Below, piece after piece: positions 26,126 to 33,672 of a stretch of 64,000 bases of DNA. Position numbers and translations under genes: made by a program. How positions within the stretch are numbered: the stretch's first letter is position 1; every line of letters starts with the position of its first letter. The notes under the pieces were generated by a model. That model was not told where the DNA came from. It did no database searches and saw nothing but the letters and a program-made list of their open reading frames with translations. This DNA comes from Oceanicola sp. 502str15 (GTDB taxonomy: Bacteria; Pseudomonadota; Alphaproteobacteria; Rhodobacterales; Rhodobacteraceae), in contig NZ_WYDQ01000001.1 in assembly GCF_024105635.1 (NCBI RefSeq), positions 124,001-188,000 of the forward strand, read 5' to 3'.

Positions 26126-27187
26126 TCAGCCCGGGGGGCGGCGCAGGGGCGGTTTGCGGTTCTTGAGGTGGCGGGCGATGAGGCTTCTGCTGCGCTTGCC
26201 TTCGACGATGGGGCGGCCCGGCGGGGGCGGCTGGCCGAGCGTGGCGAGCGCGGGAAAGAGGGCGAGCACCTCGGCATGGGCGGCGGGCTCCAGCGCCTTG
26301 AGGGCCGCGGGGCCTGTGAAGAGGCTCTCGGCCGGGGCGCCATTGGCGAAGATCACTTCGTGCCGGTCGAACAGGAGGTGGAAATAATCCACCTCGACCA
26401 TGTCGGAGACCTGCGAGATGCCGGGCAGGGGCAGCAGGCGGCGGGCGGCGACAAGCACCTCCTCGACCCCGAACATCCGCCCCGCGATGCGCGAGCGCAT
26501 CAGGAGGCGGTGCTGGGGCGAGACGAGCAGGGGCCGGTTGGGCCGGCCTTCGCCCAGGGCGCCGGGCGCGATGCGGATGGGGGCGAGGTGCGGGCAGCGC
26601 CGCAGCCGCGCCGCGCCGAGGTGGCAGTGCCCGCGCCAGCGCAGCGGTTGCAGCCCGTGGTCGGCGGTGCGGATCACGTCGCCCGGGCGGAGCTGCTCGA
26701 CCGGGCGCGACGCGCCGCAGCCGCCCTCGATCATGGTGCCGGCGGCAAAGCAGATGATGCCCACCGCATGGTCGGCCGTGCCGATCACCGCCGCGTCGCT
26801 GCCGGTGACATCCTTGAGGGCGCCGGTGGTGATGGAGACGATCTCCATATCGCCGTAACTGTCGTTCGGCAGGATGAAATGCCGGCTTTCCGCCCCGTTG
26901 GTGAGGGTGAGGAACATCACGTTGAGATTGCTCTCGGAAGCGTGGGCGAACCCCTCGATCACCCCGCCGCGCAGCTCGAAGTGGCCGGGGGTATCGGGCT
27001 CCTGGATGTGGGAGACGGTGTAGGTGACGCCGCCGATGCTGACGCTGTCGCCCTCGTCGAACTCGCCGTCATTGAGGTCGGCCGAGGTCATCCCGTCGAC
27101 GACGCCGAGAATGTTGCCATTCGCGTCGGAATAGGTGGTGTGACCGGTGAGATCCGTGACCTCGACGAGATCGAATATCGTGGCCAT
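26126..27187 (-). CDS. Hint (hedgehog/intein) domain-containing protein
   Basis: The 353-residue protein has an N-terminal region (1-140) resembling the beta-rich passenger of Rhodobacterales Hint proteins. The Hint domain starts at C146 (IICFAAGTMIEGG) and includes RPGDVIRTADHGLQPLRW, LLVSPQHRLLM and VDYFHLLFDRHEVIFANG. Hint domains catalyse N-S acyl shift and self-cleavage. There is no N-terminal signal peptide, so if it is exported it would need another route, such as type I secretion. No homing endonuclease is present. The basic tail is RHLKNRKPPLRRPPG. Confidence 0.9.
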   Translation of the reverse strand: MATIFDLVEVTDLTGHTTYSDANGNILGVVDGMTSADLNDGEFDEGDSVSIGGVTYTVSHIQEPDTPGHFELRGGVIEGFAHASESNLNVMFLTLTNGAESRHFILPNDSYGDMEIVSITTGALKDVTGSDAAVIGTADHAVGIICFAAGTMIEGGCGASRPVEQLRPGDVIRTADHGLQPLRWRGHCHLGAARLRRCPHLAPIRIAPGALGEGRPNRPLLVSPQHRLLMRSRIAGRMFGVEEVLVAARRLLPLPGISQVSDMVEVDYFHLLFDRHEVIFANGAPAESLFTGPAALKALEPAAHAEVLALFPALATLGQPPPPGRPIVEGKRSRSLIARHLKNRKPPLRRPPG

Positions 27188-27298
27188 GCAATGGCGCTCC
27201 GCAGCACTCCCGGCCAGCAGGGGGGCCGGATTCGTGGGTTGTGCGGAGGGTTTGCCCGAAAATGGTTAACAAACCGGGGTGCGGCGCGGGGTCTGCGG

Positions 27299-28168
27299 TC
27301 AGAGGACGCGGGCGGCGATGCTCTTGAGCTTCTCGACCAGCGCCGGGGCGCGGGCTTCGGGGGCGGTCATGATGGCGTGTTCGAGCGCGCTGTCGCAGCC
27401 GTGGGGGCAGGGCGCGCGGGTGGCACCGAGCCGGGCGGGCAGGCCCGCGACGGTGGCCTTGGCGCGGGCGGAATTGCCGTGCAGCGTGGCGAGGATGGCG
27501 GTGATGTCGACCGAGCCGTGCTCGGGGTGCCAGCTGTCGTAATCGGTGATCATCGCCAGCGAGGCGTAGCAAAGCTCGGCCTCGCGGGCGAGCTTTGCCT
27601 CGGGCATGTTGGTCATGCCGATCACATCGGCGCCCCAGCTCTCGCGATACATCTTCGACTCCGCCATCGACGAGAACTGCGGGCCCTCCATGGCCAGATA
27701 GGTGCCGCCATCGTGCACCTTGGCCCCGGCGGCGCGGGCAGCCTCGGCCACCTCGGCCCCGAGGGTGGCGCAGGTGGGGTGGGCCATGCTGACATGGGCG
27801 ACGCAGCCGGTGGTGAAGAAGGTCTTTTCGCGGGCGATGGTGCGGTCGATGAACTGGTCGACCAGCACGAAATCGCCCGGCGCCATTTCTTCGCGGAAGG
27901 AGCCGCAGGCGGAGATGGAGACCACATCGGTGACGCCGAGCGATTTCAGCGCCGCGATATTGGCGCGGTAGGGGACGGTGGAGGGCGTGTGGACATGGCC
28001 GCGCCCGTGGCGGGGCAGGAAGGCGAGGGGCACGCCGTTGAGGGTGCCGGTGAAGATCGCATCGGAGGGCGCGCCCCATGGCGTGTCGAGGGTGAGCCAG
28101 CGGGCATCTTCGAGCCCGTCGATGTCATAGAGGCCGGAGCCGCCGATAATGCCGATCATGCGAGTCAT
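27299..28168 (-). CDS. mtnP: S-methyl-5'-thioadenosine phosphorylase
   Basis: Cleaves methylthioadenosine to adenine and methylthioribose-1-phosphate for methionine salvage. The 289-residue protein shows GGSGLYDIDGLEDARW, the phosphate-binding LPRHGRGH, and TNMPEAKLAREAELCYASLAMITDYD of the purine nucleoside phosphorylase family 2. Divergent from the SulP gene over about 160 bp. Confidence 0.95.
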   Translation of the reverse strand: MTRMIGIIGGSGLYDIDGLEDARWLTLDTPWGAPSDAIFTGTLNGVPLAFLPRHGRGHVHTPSTVPYRANIAALKSLGVTDVVSISACGSFREEMAPGDFVLVDQFIDRTIAREKTFFTTGCVAHVSMAHPTCATLGAEVAEAARAAGAKVHDGGTYLAMEGPQFSSMAESKMYRESWGADVIGMTNMPEAKLAREAELCYASLAMITDYDSWHPEHGSVDITAILATLHGNSARAKATVAGLPARLGATRAPCPHGCDSALEHAIMTAPEARAPALVEKLKSIAARVL

Positions 28169-28269
28169 ATGGCTGTTCTCCGTTGCCTGCGCCCCGATGG
28201 AGCCTTTTCAGAGGCAAAGCTGCAAGTCTTTTGGTTAACCGCGCCCGAAGGCGGCGTGCGGGGCTTTTG

Positions 28270-28293
28270 CCGCTAGCGCAAACATGCTAGCGG
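28270..28293. promoter_or_regulatory. Perfect 8-8-8 inverted repeat between mtnP and the SulP gene
   Basis: CCGCTAGC (28270-28277), eight-base spacer, GCTAGCGG (28286-28293), 36 bp before the SulP ATG. The arm length and spacing suit a dimeric repressor operator. No regulator is identified. Confidence 0.5.
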
Positions 28294-28329
28294 CGGCGCA
28301 GCAACCGCCAGCCAGCCGGAAGATATGAC

Positions 28330-29976
28330 ATGAGTGAAACGCCACAAGCGGGCAAGAGCCCGTATTTTGCCTTTGCCAAGGGGCTGATGGGAGACTTCCG
28401 GCAGGGCGACGAGCCGATGGCGGCGCGGGTCAAGACCGAGGTGCTCTCGGGGCTGACGGTGGCGCTGGCGCTGGTGCCCGAGGCGGTGGCCTTTGCTTTT
28501 GTCGCCCATGTGCACCCGCTGGTGGGGCTTTACGCGGCCTTCATCGTGGGGCTGATCACGGCGGTCTTCGGTGGGCGGCCCGGCATGATCTCGGGCGCGA
28601 CCGGCGCGCTGGCGGTGGTGATGGTGGCGCTGGTGGTGGAGCATGGGGTGGAATACCTCTTTGCCACGGTGATCCTGATGGGGATCATGCAGATTGCCGC
28701 CGGGGTCTTCCATCTCGGGCGGTTCATCCGGCTGGTGCCCCATGCGGTGATGCTGGGCTTCGTGAACGGGCTGGCGATCGTGATTTTCCTTGCGCAGCTC
28801 AGCCAGTTCAAGGTGCCCGGCGGCGATGGCCAGTGGCTCGGGGGATGGTCGCTGATGCTGATGCTGGGGCTGGTGGCGCTGACCATGGTGATCATCTGGG
28901 GCCTGCCGAAGCTGACCAATGCGATTCCGGCGCCGCTGGCCGGGATCGGGATTGTCGCCATCGTGGTGATCGTCTTCAACATCCCGGTGCCGCGGGTGGG
29001 CGACATGGCCTCGATCGCGGGCGGGCTGCCGCCGTTTCATATTCCGTTCGGGGAGGGCGAGGGGCTCTATGGCACGGCGCTGGCGCCGTTCAACCTCGAG
29101 ACGCTCTACATCATCTTTCCCTATGCGCTGATCCTCGCGGCCATCGGCCTGATCGAAAGCCTGCTGACGCTGAACCTCGTCAACCAGATGACCGACCAGC
29201 GCGGCGGGGCCTCCAAGGAATGCATCGCGCAGGGCGCGGCCAATACGGTGACCGGCTTCTTTGGCGGCATGGGCGGCTGCGCGATGATCGGGCAGTCGAT
29301 GATCAACGTGAAATCGGGCGGGCGGACGCGGCTGGCGGGGATCGCGGCGGCGCTGTTCCTGCTGTCGTTCATCCTCTTCGCCAGCCCGCTGATCGAGCAG
29401 ATCCCGCTGGCCGCGCTGGTGGGGGTGATGTTCATGGTGGTGATCGGCACCTTCGCCTGGAACACCTTCCGCATCATGCGGGTCTCCACCAAGTTCGCCA
29501 GCTTCGTGACCATCCTCGTGACGGTTGTGACGGTGCTGGAAGACCTCGCGATTGCCGTGGTGGTCGGGGTGATCGTTTCGGCGCTGCATTACGCCTGGCA
29601 GAATGCGAAGCGGATCACGGCCAAGAGCTACACCACGCCCGAGGGGGCGAAGGTGTATCAGGTCGTGGGGCCGCTGTTCTTTGGCTCGGCAGACGGGTTC
29701 CTGGAGCTGTTCGATCCCAAGGGGGACCCGAAGGTGGTGATCGTCGATTTCGCCGAGAGCCGGGTGGCGGACCAGACCGCGCTTTCTGCGATCGAGGGGA
29801 TGGCGAAGAAGTACCTGGAGGAAGACAAGGAGCTGCACCTGCGGCACCTGTCGCGCGATTGCCGGAAGCTGCTGAGCCAGACCGGGCTGATCGTGGAGAA
29901 GAGCGAGGACGACCCGGAGTATCAGGTGGCCGCCAACTACCCGGTGCAGACCGGGCTTTTCGGCGACGCGCATTAG
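28330..29976 (+). CDS. SulP family inorganic anion transporter
   Basis: The 548-residue protein has the SulP core (VALALVPEAVAFAFVAHVHPLVGLYAAF; FGGRPGMISGATGALAVVM) with 10-14 membrane segments and a C-terminal STAS domain (about 430-548; VDFAESRVADQTALSAIEGMAKKY). Members move sulfate, bicarbonate or similar anions, and the ion is not determinable from the sequence. An 8-8-8 inverted repeat lies just upstream. Confidence 0.93.
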   Translation: MSETPQAGKSPYFAFAKGLMGDFRQGDEPMAARVKTEVLSGLTVALALVPEAVAFAFVAHVHPLVGLYAAFIVGLITAVFGGRPGMISGATGALAVVMVALVVEHGVEYLFATVILMGIMQIAAGVFHLGRFIRLVPHAVMLGFVNGLAIVIFLAQLSQFKVPGGDGQWLGGWSLMLMLGLVALTMVIIWGLPKLTNAIPAPLAGIGIVAIVVIVFNIPVPRVGDMASIAGGLPPFHIPFGEGEGLYGTALAPFNLETLYIIFPYALILAAIGLIESLLTLNLVNQMTDQRGGASKECIAQGAANTVTGFFGGMGGCAMIGQSMINVKSGGRTRLAGIAAALFLLSFILFASPLIEQIPLAALVGVMFMVVIGTFAWNTFRIMRVSTKFASFVTILVTVVTVLEDLAIAVVVGVIVSALHYAWQNAKRITAKSYTTPEGAKVYQVVGPLFFGSADGFLELFDPKGDPKVVIVDFAESRVADQTALSAIEGMAKKYLEEDKELHLRHLSRDCRKLLSQTGLIVEKSEDDPEYQVAANYPVQTGLFGDAH

Positions 29977-30013
29977 GCTGGCGGGCCGCGCGGGGCCGTG
30001 CGAGGCTCGGCGG

Positions 30014-31234
30014 ATGGACCTGATTGCTGACGCCCGCGCGCTCGACGCCGCCGATGCGCTCGCTGAGAGGCGGGCGCGTTACCTGATCCCTGAGGGGGTC
30101 ATCTACCTTGATGGAAATTCGCTCGGGCCTGCCAGCCATGCGGCGCTGGCCGCGCTCGACGTGGCGGCGCGGGCGGAGTGGGCCGAAGGGCTGATCCGCT
30201 CGTGGAACGCGGCGGGCTGGTTCGAGATGCCGATGGCGCTGGGCGACCGGCTGGGGCGGCTGATCGGGGCGGCCGCCGGCTCGGTGGCCTGCTGTGACAC
30301 GATCTCGGTGAACCTCTACAAGGTGCTGCATGCTTGCTTGGCACTGCGCCCGGACCGGCGGGTGATCCTGGCGGAGGCGACGAGCTTTCCGACCGACCTC
30401 TACATCGCCGAAGGGGTCTGCGCGGCGGCGGGGGCGCGGTTGGTGCTGGCCGAGGGGCCGGTGGAGGCGGGCCTGGGGCCGGAGGTGGCGGCGATGCTGG
30501 TGAACCACGTCGACTATCGAACGGGCGCGCTGCGCGACATGGCGCGGCTCAGCGCGCTGGCGCAGCAGGCGGGCGCGCTGGCGGTCTGGGACCTGTCGCA
30601 TTCCGCCGGGGCGCTGGAGGTGGCGCTGGAGCGGGATGGGGCCGATTTTGCCGTGGGCTGCACCTACAAGTACCTGAACGGAGGGCCGGGCGCGCCGGGC
30701 TTCGTGTTTGCCGCCGCGCGCCACCACGGGCAGATCCGCCAGCCGGTGAGCGGCTGGTGGGGCCACGCCCGGCCCTTCGCCTTCGAGCCGGGCTATGCGC
30801 CCGCAGAGGGGGTGAAGGCCTTTCTGGCAGGCACGCAGCCGGTGCTGTCGATGCGCACGCTGGCGGGGGCGCTGGACGACTGGGAGGGCGTGGAGATGGC
30901 GGCGGTGCGGGCCAAGAGCCGGGCGTTGACCGAGGCCTTCGTGGGCTGGGTCGAGGCGCTGTGCCCGGGGCTGGAGCTGGGCTCTCCACGGGCGGCGGAG
31001 GCGCGGGGCAGCCAGGTGTCGTTTCGCCACCCAAACGGCTACGAGATCATGCAGGCGCTGATCGCACGGGGCGTGATCGGGGATTTCCGCGCCCCCGATG
31101 TTCTGCGCTTCGGCTTCGCGCCGCTCTACCTGAGCTTCGAGGAGGTGGCACGGGCGGTGCTGGCGCTGCGCGAGGTGCTGGACAGCGGTGAGTGGCGCGA
31201 GCCGCGGTTTGCCGAGCGGGGCGCGGTGACGTGA
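30014..31234 (+). CDS. kynU: Kynureninase
   Basis: PLP enzyme cleaving kynurenine to anthranilate and alanine. The 406-residue protein has GVIYLDGNSLGP, DLSHSAGALEVAL and K219 in GCTYKYLNGGPGAPGF as Schiff-base lysine. It sits 37 bp after the SulP gene in the same direction. No other kynurenine-pathway gene (kynA, kynB) is in this window. Confidence 0.93.
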   Translation: MDLIADARALDAADALAERRARYLIPEGVIYLDGNSLGPASHAALAALDVAARAEWAEGLIRSWNAAGWFEMPMALGDRLGRLIGAAAGSVACCDTISVNLYKVLHACLALRPDRRVILAEATSFPTDLYIAEGVCAAAGARLVLAEGPVEAGLGPEVAAMLVNHVDYRTGALRDMARLSALAQQAGALAVWDLSHSAGALEVALERDGADFAVGCTYKYLNGGPGAPGFVFAAARHHGQIRQPVSGWWGHARPFAFEPGYAPAEGVKAFLAGTQPVLSMRTLAGALDDWEGVEMAAVRAKSRALTEAFVGWVEALCPGLELGSPRAAEARGSQVSFRHPNGYEIMQALIARGVIGDFRAPDVLRFGFAPLYLSFEEVARAVLALREVLDSGEWREPRFAERGAVT

Positions 31235-31783
31235 GCGTCTGAATGGGGGGGCAGCCCCCCGTCGCCATTGGGCTCGAACCAATGGCGCCACAACGGCGAC
31301 CCCCGGAGATATTTTCAGCAAGAACATGGGGCTGCTGGTAACGCTCGGTTAACCTTAACGCGCCATGATGGGGCCACGGTACAGGCTGGAGAGCCGATGA
31401 CCGTGCAAGGAAATGCCCCGTCGTCGCTGGTTCTTCAACCGGTTGGCGGCGGGGTTCTCGCTTTTGCGTCCGGGTGCTGGAGTCGGCTTGCTATGTGCCG
31501 GGCTGGTGCTTGCGCGCCTCGCTGTTGGCCCCGGGGCGCGTGGTCGCTGGTATGCGGCATTTGAATCGAGTTGCAGGCAATTGCAACGCGGGCCATCGGG
31601 CGCGCTCTGGCGGCTAAGCGCCGAGGCTGCAACGATTGGCGTCCCTCGGGGCGGATGCCCGAAACGGCGCAAACTTATCTAGAATTGTTCCCGCCACCGC
31701 ACGCGCCATGGCAGGCGCACCCTGCCCATTTTCTTGCTCCAAATATCTCCCGCCGGAGGCCTCGAATCTCTTCTGGTGCGCCC
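31235..31783. other. 549-bp intergenic region without a supported gene
   Basis: Contains a structured element at 31245-31300 and two copies of a GGAGATATTT-type motif (31304-31327 plus strand; about 31730-31757 minus strand). Several short frames exist, the longest an 89-residue frame from 31413 with one hydrophobic segment. None has convincing ribosome sites or codon pattern. Probably non-coding. Confidence 0.5.
31245..31300. repeat. Compound hairpin element with a tRNA T-arm-like loop
   Basis: A GC hairpin (GGGGGG 31245-31250 / CCCCCC 31255-31260) is followed by CGCCATTGG (31263-31271) pairing with CCAATGGCG (31279-31287) around a seven-base loop, which reads TTCGAGC on the minus strand. 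GTCGCC (31261-31266) could alternatively pair with GGCGAC (31295-31300). It lies just after kynU and may help end its transcript. Confidence 0.5.
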
Positions 31784-32368
31784 TCAGTCGTCAGGGCGCT
31801 TCAGTTCGAAGACCTCTTGCACGGAGGCATAGTCGCGGTAGCCGAGGCGGGAGAGGGGGTGGAAGGTGGTCACGTCGAACCGGCCGTTCTTCAGGCAATT
31901 GTCGCGGATGTGGATGCCCGTGACCTCGCCGATGACCATGTGATTGTCGGCCCCCTCGAGCTGGATGAACTTGATGGCGCGGCATTCGAGGTTGGCCGGG
32001 GCGTCGGCCACGCGGGGGCAGACCACGGTTTCGCACTCGGCCTTTGCGATGCCCGCCTTCTCGAACTCGTCCACCTGCGGCAGCATCGCGCTGGAGGTGG
32101 CGTTCATCGCGTCCTGGGCGGCAGTTTCGACGATGTTGACGCAAAACACCCCGGTTTCGCGGATGTTCATCAGCGAATCCTTGGTGCCGGTGGAGCAGAA
32201 CATCACCTGCGGCGGGACGTAGGCGATGGCGTTGAAGAAGGAATAGGGCGCGAGGTTGTCGTGCCCTTCGGCACCGCGCGACGAGATCCAGCCGATCGGG
32301 CGGGGCGAGACGATGGCGTTGAAGGGGTTGTGCGGCAGGCCGTGGCCATCTTGTGGGGTGTAGAACAT
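31784..32368 (-). CDS. Flavin reductase family protein
   Basis: The 194-residue protein has the FMN-binding split-barrel pattern: NPFNAIVSPRPIGWISSRGAEGHDNLAPYSFFNAIAYVPP and NIRETGVFCVNIV. It probably binds FMN and reduces flavin for a partner oxygenase, or acts as a stand-alone enzyme. No oxygenase gene is adjacent. Confidence 0.9.
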   Translation of the reverse strand: MFYTPQDGHGLPHNPFNAIVSPRPIGWISSRGAEGHDNLAPYSFFNAIAYVPPQVMFCSTGTKDSLMNIRETGVFCVNIVETAAQDAMNATSSAMLPQVDEFEKAGIAKAECETVVCPRVADAPANLECRAIKFIQLEGADNHMVIGEVTGIHIRDNCLKNGRFDVTTFHPLSRLGYRDYASVQEVFELKRPDD

Positions 32369-32442
32369 CCGGGCTCCTTGGGGCGTTTGCGGGAAGGTAG
32401 CGCACGTGCTAGGGGGCGGCCAGAGCGGAAGGGGCGGCAGGC

Positions 32443-32922
32443 GTGATCGGATACGTGCTCAGCGAGGAGAGGGCGGAGGACCGTTGGGAGGTGGAAGCCC
32501 TCTATGACACCTGCTTTGCGCCGGGGCGCGAGGCGCTGTCGTCCTACCGTCTGCGCGACGGGGTCGCCCCGGTGGCCGGTCTGTGCCTTGTGGCGCGCGA
32601 CGGGCTGGGGATTGTTGCGGGAGCGATCCGCTTCTGGCCGGTGCGGGTGGGGGGCGCCGAGGCGTTGCTGCTGGGCCCGGTGGCCGTGCACCCGACGCGG
32701 CAGGGCGAGGGGCTTGGCGCGTGGCTGATGACCGAGAGCCTCGAGCGGGCGCGGGCGCAGGGTCGGGCGCGGGTGATGCTGGTGGGCGATGCGCCCTATT
32801 ATGCGCGGTTCGGCTTTGAAAAGCTCTCCGGCGTGGTGATGCCCCCGCCGACCAACCCCGAGCGGGTGCTTGGCCTGGGTGACTGGGCCGGGGTGACGGG
32901 CGATGTGGAGAAATGGCTCTGA
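32443..32922 (+). CDS. GNAT family N-acetyltransferase (YhbS-like)
   Basis: The 159-residue protein has the acetyl-CoA loop region GPVAVHPTRQGEGLGAWLM and the strand VMLVGDAPYYARFGFEKLS typical of YhbS-type acetyltransferases. GTG start. Acceptor substrate unknown. The gene stands divergent from the flavin reductase. Confidence 0.88.
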   Translation: MIGYVLSEERAEDRWEVEALYDTCFAPGREALSSYRLRDGVAPVAGLCLVARDGLGIVAGAIRFWPVRVGGAEALLLGPVAVHPTRQGEGLGAWLMTESLERARAQGRARVMLVGDAPYYARFGFEKLSGVVMPPPTNPERVLGLGDWAGVTGDVEKWL

Positions 32923-33009
32923 CGCCGACAGGCCCGGCTCAGGCGGGGCAAGCAACGGAAACCCGGGCGCGGCGCGTTGAAGGGCGACAGGATCACCCAT
33001 GAGGCGCCC

Positions 33010-33600
33010 ATGACCCCGGACATCACCGCAGTTCTCGACCACTACCATGCCCGCATCCGCGATGAGCGCGCCCAGCCGAAGGGCAGCCTCGATCTCGACC
33101 AGCGGTTGCTGGCCGTGGGGCCCGAGACCGGGCAGCTCCTGAACATTCTGGCCCGGAGCCTCAAGGCCCCGACGATCCTCGAGATCGGCACCTCCTATGG
33201 CTATTCGGGCATCTGGCTGGGAGCGGCGGCGCAGGCGACCGGCGGGCGGCTCATCACGATGGAGATCAGCCCGGAGAAGTCGGCCCATGCCGCCGAAATG
33301 GCCCGACGGGCCGGGCTGGCGGAGCATGTGGAGTTTCGGGTCGGGGATGCGGTGGAGATGATCGCGGCGATGGAGGAGCGCGTTGATTTCGTGCTGCTCG
33401 ACCTGTGGAAGGATCTCTACGTGCCCTGCCTTGAGGCTTTCGTGCCCCGGCTCAACGCGGGCGCGATCGTGGTGGCCGACAATGTGCGCCCGGAGCGGGA
33501 GCTGCTGGCGCACTACGTCCGCGCGGTGCGCAGCGTGCCGGGGATGGCGAGCGTGACGCTGCCGGTGGGCAGCGGGCTGGAGGTGAGCCGGTATCGGTGA
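33010..33600 (+). CDS. O-methyltransferase (class I SAM-dependent, caffeoyl-CoA type)
   Basis: The 196-residue protein has the SAM-binding motif ILEIGTSYGYSGIWLG, acidic loop ITMEIS, VDFVLLDLWKDLYVPCLEAF and AIVVADNV. This is typical of methyltransferase_3/24 proteins acting on small hydroxylated molecules. A TTG start at 32977 is possible, but ATG 33010 with GAGG five bases upstream is preferred. Confidence 0.88.
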   Translation: MTPDITAVLDHYHARIRDERAQPKGSLDLDQRLLAVGPETGQLLNILARSLKAPTILEIGTSYGYSGIWLGAAAQATGGRLITMEISPEKSAHAAEMARRAGLAEHVEFRVGDAVEMIAAMEERVDFVLLDLWKDLYVPCLEAFVPRLNAGAIVVADNVRPERELLAHYVRAVRSVPGMASVTLPVGSGLEVSRYR

Positions 33601-33640
33601 GCGGGCCGGGCCGGCGCGGGGGGCGTGGCGCGGGCAGGCT

Positions 33641-33661
33641 GTAGGGTGGGTGAAACCCACC
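33641..33661 (+). repeat. REP palindrome, type A
   Basis: GTAGGGTGGGT, GAA, ACCCACC, 40 bp after the O-methyltransferase stop and between that gene and the convergent ptsP end. Confidence 0.9.
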
Positions 33662-33672
33662 GCCCGGGGCGA

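Noticed and set aside
31263..31287. Possible tRNA fragment (T-arm TTCGAGC)
   Set aside because: No acceptor stem, D-arm or anticodon arm can be formed from the flanks; only the loop resembles a tRNA.
31413..31682. 89-residue frame with one hydrophobic stretch after kynU
   Set aside because: Weak ribosome site, Arg/Gly-rich ends and no similarity; recorded as intergenic.
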